DNA of 64,000 nucleotides. It comes from Dama dama (taxonomy: Eukaryota; Chordata; Mammalia; Artiodactyla; Cervidae). Numbering within the stretch: the first letter of the stretch is position 1; each line of letters opens with the position of its first letter. The notes beneath the pieces are model-generated. The model had not been told where the DNA came from. It saw nothing but the letters and a program-made list of their open reading frames with translations, and did not search any database. Of this stretch, positions 61,138-64,000 are shown piece by piece. Where the stretch lies: contig NC_083711.1 of assembly GCF_033118175.1 (NCBI RefSeq), positions 46,758,001 to 46,822,000 on the forward strand, written 5' to 3'. Both the position numbers and the translations under genes were made by a program.

Positions 61138-61237
61138 TCTTTGTGTCCTTTTATGAGGGTGACTATATCATATACAGCCTAATTGAGAGCACTTTAAAAG
61201 ACTTCATATGGTCATCCTAATACAAGGACACAAAGAC
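61138..61237. repeat. 100-bp element with 29-bp imperfect inverted ends
   Basis: The left arm 61138-61166 (tctttgtgtccttttatgag...) matches the complement of 61208-61237 (atggtcatcctaatacaagg...) at about 24 of 29 positions. The shape is that of a small non-autonomous DNA transposon. I cannot name the family. Confidence 0.6.
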
Positions 61238-61410
61238 CAGACATGATTCTCTAAGAAGGAGCTATTGATAATGACACTGGGATAACATATACAAACTGGG
61301 ACCATCCTGAGCACCCTGGGGTGTCTGATCACCTACCCTTCTCTCTCTCCAAGCTGATATGCAGCAGGTTCACACCTCGAAGAGCAGGAGCTATGTATGG
61401 GATATTTCTG

Positions 61411-61623
61411 GGCTTCCCTGGTGGCTCAGATGGTAAAGAACCTGCCTGTGATGCGGGAGACCTGGATTTGATCCCTGGGCGGGAAGATCCCCTGGAGGAG
61501 GGCAAGGCATCCCTCTCCAGTATTCTTGCCTGAAGAATCACCATGGACAGAGGAGCCCGGCGGACTACAGGCCACGCGGCTGCAAAGAGTCTGACATGAC
61601 TGAGCGACTAAGCACAGCACACG
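61411..61623 (+). mobile_element. Bov-tA SINE, full length, with 12-bp target duplication
   Basis: Head ggcttccctggtggctcaga, core and end. Duplications gggatatttctg lie at 61399-61410 and, after gcacagcacac, at about 61624-61635. Copy in good condition. Confidence 0.93.
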
Positions 61624-62604
61624 GGATATTTCTGTTCAGTGAATCATTAGACAAAGCACCTTCACCATTATAGCACCGCTCCCAGGACTCTCCAGACCTC
61701 CCTCCAGCATCTCAACAGGATGGCCTTGGCATGGTCAGAGGCTTATAGGGCCCTATACCGGGCCTGAGGTTTGCATGTGCTGTGATAGGGGCCTGTACCA
61801 TACCAGTTATTAAACACCTTGCTATTATGCCAGTTCTTTTACCATCTACCAAGTCTCCCTTTCTCTGACTTTGTCATCTATCATCCTAGTCTCAGGACGG
61901 TGAAGATACCCACAGTCTATTTTTCTGTTTCATCTCTATTATACATGTATGTCACATTCAATTTTGTAGCTGTTATTTATACTTATCATAAATAGCAAGA
62001 TATTTCTTTAAGAGAGGAAGGTATTAGATTTTGTTATCAACATTACTGAATTGCAGTGTGATTATGGTTTCTTCAAGCAAGGAGCTTTGAAAGGAGAGTT
62101 CTGTCTCTTCTCATAATCACAGCATTTGTAAAAAGATTGTTTCTGTGTGTGAATCCACTCCCCTGGCCGGAATGTGGAGAAGACAATTGGTCTCTGTGAA
62201 TAGGGTTAAGAAAACCAAAGAAGAGTTTCAGAGAGTTGGGGCTAAAACGAGGGAAGAAAAAGATTGTGTTTCTTTGCTCAAAAGTCACATGGTAAATATT
62301 TCTGATTACTAGGTCAAGTTAAGACTTTGTGAGAAGTAGAGAAAAAGAAAAAAAATTGAAATTTTGTGACTGGTGCAAAAAAAGTCTCCTTTTTGAGAGC
62401 ATCAATTATGAAACCAGGATGAAATTCCCCATATGGCAACTGTAAATTGAAGGGTGAGTTCTGGATCAAGAGCCAATATGTTCATGGCTTTATATAAATG
62501 TGAGACCTGAAATATTTAAAATGCTAATAGGCATTTATCAAAGACTTCTTTGAAAATTTGGTATCTTTTTGGTCATGTCCAGAGCCGGAAAGTCTCACAG
62601 TGTG

Positions 62605-62820
62605 GAGACTTGTAGAAAGAGCACATGACCCAGAGTCAAGTGAAAAATCTGGGTTCAAATCCCAGCTCTGCCCCTTGCTAACCAACCTCTCTGAACAGTG
62701 ACTCTCTCACCTTAGAACGAGGCAAATAATACTTTTTCTATGATGTTGTCAAGATTTTACAACTTAATGTACAAAAACTGCCTACCAGCATGCCTACTCT
62801 ATAGTAAATGCTTAATAAAT
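62605..62820 (+). mobile_element. MIR SINE
   Basis: Plus orientation: gggttcaaatcccagctctg, gaacgaggcaaataatactt, atagtaaatgcttaataaat. Confidence 0.85.
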
Positions 62821-63082
62821 TTGTGCCTTAGAATGTGGGCTATTTTGATGCAGAATGTAGGTACTAAGGTACTCGATTTTTAATAAAGAATTTAAGGCAG
62901 AGAGAAAGGAAGGATAAATGTGACCTGAAAATTGGATAAGCCTCCATGTGTGGGGGGTCTATGGAGTGTGTGGAGAGGTGCAGAAAACACACAATGAAGG
63001 AAGGAGAAAGAAGGAGACTGGCAATCCCGGAGGTGTTGATTTTATATATCAGGTTAAGACAGGTGACATAGTGGTACCAATA

Positions 63083-63255
63083 TAGGAGATGCAAGAGATG
63101 TGGGTTTGATCCCTGGGTTGGGAAGATCCCCTGGAGAAGGAAATGGCAACCCACTCCAGTATTCTTGCCTGGAAAATCCCATGGACAGAGGAGTCTGGAG
63201 AGCTACAGTCCATGGGGTCTCAAAGAGTTGGACTCAGTTGAGAGAATGCACACTC
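63083..63255 (+). mobile_element. Bov-tA SINE, head truncated
   Basis: Plus orientation, from the second half of the head (gatgtgggtttgatccctgg) to caaagagttggactcagttg. Confidence 0.9.
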
Positions 63256-64000
63256 ACACACACAAGACCAAAGAGCTTCCTGGCATACACATGATGCCTT
63301 TTCTTCTCTGGAGGTCAGAGGGAGAACCGTAGCAATTTCTGGCTGGAGAGACTGAAGGAAGGTCTAGTGCTAGGATGACTGCAGCACAGGGTCAGTATTT
63401 TGCTGAGAAGTTTATAACCCTGAGGTCTGTAGGCTCCTAGAGGAGGCAGAAGTGTGCTTCAGGAGGCCCTGTGAACCCCCCTGAAACTGTGGGAAAATCT
63501 CGGTAGACATTTGTGTTTTGGGAAACAGGCTCCATCATGTTCTTTGGATTCAACAAGAGCCGTCCTGGTAGTTAACTCCCTCAGTCTATGGTTCCCCAAT
63601 GAGTAGCAATGATATAGTTTTGGAAACTAATATCTGCTCTAGGGAGGTGTGCTTGATCTAAGGATAACCCCACATCTGATTTGCAATACTTGGTTTAAAT
63701 GAGAGAGAATAGAAAAATAAATCTGAGAGACCCATCACTGAGTGTTTTTCCTGACTCTTGAGAGAGAAAAACTGCTCTTTGACTAAAGGCACAGTCTGGG
63801 GAAGCATGTGACCCAGCCTACAGCTATGAAGAGATGAGTCTGACACTATGGACGGAAGCACAGAGAAATGAAAATAACTGAAGCCCTCATGACTTCAGTG
63901 AGCCCCTGGTTCAACCATTTCCTGAAGCCTGACCTCCATCTGGACTTCCTTTCTGTTACTGATAAATGTTATGTAATTGACCTTGGGTAGGGTTTTCTGT

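Larger units (their letters stand above)
44560..64000. other. Region upstream of DCBLD2, no gene seen
   Basis: No open frame here has splice sites, a known protein match or a coding pattern. The longer open frames lie in BovB, Bov-tA or CHR repeats. Unassigned stretches are 44823-45304, 47999-48240, 49241-52187, 52823-55123, 55419-56584, 56786-57679, 57894-58317, 58358-58836, 59385-59726, 60043-60792, 61241-61398, 61636-62604, 62821-63082 and 63256-64000. In human, the DCBLD2 promoter faces a long gene-poor interval before COL8A1 (established map knowledge), and this region is probably the ruminant counterpart. Enhancers could be present, but the sequence alone does not show them. Confidence 0.75.

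Overview
This window is vertebrate nuclear DNA from a ruminant (Pecora). The lineage call rests on the repeats. There are about twenty Bov-A/Bov-tA SINEs, several BovB (RTE) LINE fragments, cetartiodactyl CHR-type SINEs, and ruminant L1 3' ends, all sitting among old mammalian MIR, L2 and MER repeats. I cannot tell cattle, buffalo, sheep, goat or deer apart from this sequence.

The only protein-coding gene I can support is the 5' part of DCBLD2 (ESDN/CLCP1), on the minus strand. Exon 1 (ATG at 43939, donor after 43723) lies in a CpG island at about 43560-44560 and encodes an unusually long signal sequence. Exon 2 (22334-22561) and exon 3 (8674-8811) encode the CUB domain, with all four expected cysteines. 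The discoidin, LCCL, transmembrane and cytoplasmic parts must lie left of base 1. Intron 1 is about 21.2 kb, intron 2 about 13.5 kb, and intron 3 runs off the left edge.

Positions 1-8673 are intron 3, with an inverted BovB fragment, SINEs, an L2 and a MIR. Positions 8812-22333 are intron 2, with two L1 3' ends, a full-length but broken Hsmar1-like mariner (14884-16158), MIRs, a MER20-like and a MER5A-like element. Positions 22562-43722 are intron 1, with a young 5'-truncated L1 that has a perfect 15-bp target duplication, a 16-bp minisatellite that repeats an ETS-type motif, L2 and MIR copies and CHR SINEs. From about 44250 to 64000 lies the region upstream of the promoter. I see no exon there, only repeats and unassigned sequence.

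The observations most worth checking are: a 316-bp direct repeat without a single difference (59727-60042 and 60793-61108); a BovB insertion whose 5' part is inverted and which is bounded by a 10-bp target duplication, so that it looks like one twin-priming event; the ETS-motif minisatellite in DCBLD2 intron 1; and the mariner copy. I found no CRISPR array, operon, phage or other prokaryote-type system.
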